NCBI GenBank assembly: GCA_013399695.1
Contig: VXAU01001111.1
Coordinates: 27,195 to 91,194, forward strand
From: Formicarius rufipectus
Taxonomy: Eukaryota; Chordata; Aves; Passeriformes; Formicariidae
Direction of reading: 5' to 3'
DNA: 64,000 bases
Below are positions 63,901 to 64,000 of the stretch, in pieces. The notes beneath the pieces were generated by a model. The model saw only the letters and a list, made by a program, of their open reading frames with translations, had not been told where the DNA came from and made no database searches. Position 1 is the stretch's first letter. The number at the start of each line of letters is the position of its first letter. The translations under genes and the position numbers were made by a program.

Positions 63901-64000
63901 GAATGGAATCATTTATGCAGTCTGTAAGATCATCAATAGATTACTCCAAGAAACAGACTATCTTCTTTTAAATATTATTTATTTTATATTTAATGTAAGC
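60926..64000. other. 3' intergenic flank of VEGFC
   Basis: AT-rich sequence after the polyadenylation site. A second AATAAA lies at 61009-61014 and an (AAAT)n microsatellite at 62586-62605. No exon, CR1 tail or RNA gene is recognised. In mammals the next gene on this side is SPCS3, and nothing resembling it is visible within these 3 kb. Confidence 0.75.
62586..62605. repeat. (AAAT)n microsatellite
   Basis: Four to five AAAT units. Confidence 0.85.

Overview
This window is vertebrate nuclear DNA, almost certainly from a bird. It carries the 3' two-thirds of one protein-coding gene, VEGFC (vascular endothelial growth factor C), on the + strand. Six coding exons were placed with canonical AG/GT splice sites. 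They join without a frame break into 370 codons plus a TAG stop, exactly the length of human VEGF-C encoded after its first exon. The signal peptide exon, promoter and 5'UTR are not visible and should lie upstream of base 1.

Layout: 1-40405 is the 3' part of a very large, AT-rich intron 1. It contains avian retroelements (CR1 LINE pieces, three probable solo LTRs, and a tRNA-Ile-headed SINE nested inside a CR1), simple repeats, worn ancient palindromic repeats, and two stretches that look like conserved regulatory DNA. 40406-60513 holds exons 2-7, separated by introns of about 1.9, 8.7, 3.9, 0.24 and 4.2 kb. The 3'UTR runs from 60514 to a polyadenylation signal at 60899-60904. The last 3 kb are intergenic flank with no recognisable gene.

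The organism call rests on three things. CR1 3' ends occur in both orientations, with the typical octamer tails. The LTRs are of avian type. The tRNA-Ile/CR1 chimeric SINE resembles the TguSINE1 family described from passerines, so a passerine is my best guess, as inference. The dense, short CR1 fragments and G/T-only tracts also fit a bird genome.

The product is a secreted, dimeric PDGF/VEGF-family ligand. Exons 3-4 encode the receptor-binding cystine-knot domain, and exons 5-7 encode the Cys-rich C-terminal propeptide with C-x10-C-x-C repeats. The N-terminal (FAAAHY) and C-terminal (IIRR-SLPA) processing sites are present. No operon, CRISPR, tRNA, rRNA or other novel system was found; the best leads are the intronic regulatory candidates and the nested retroelement locus.
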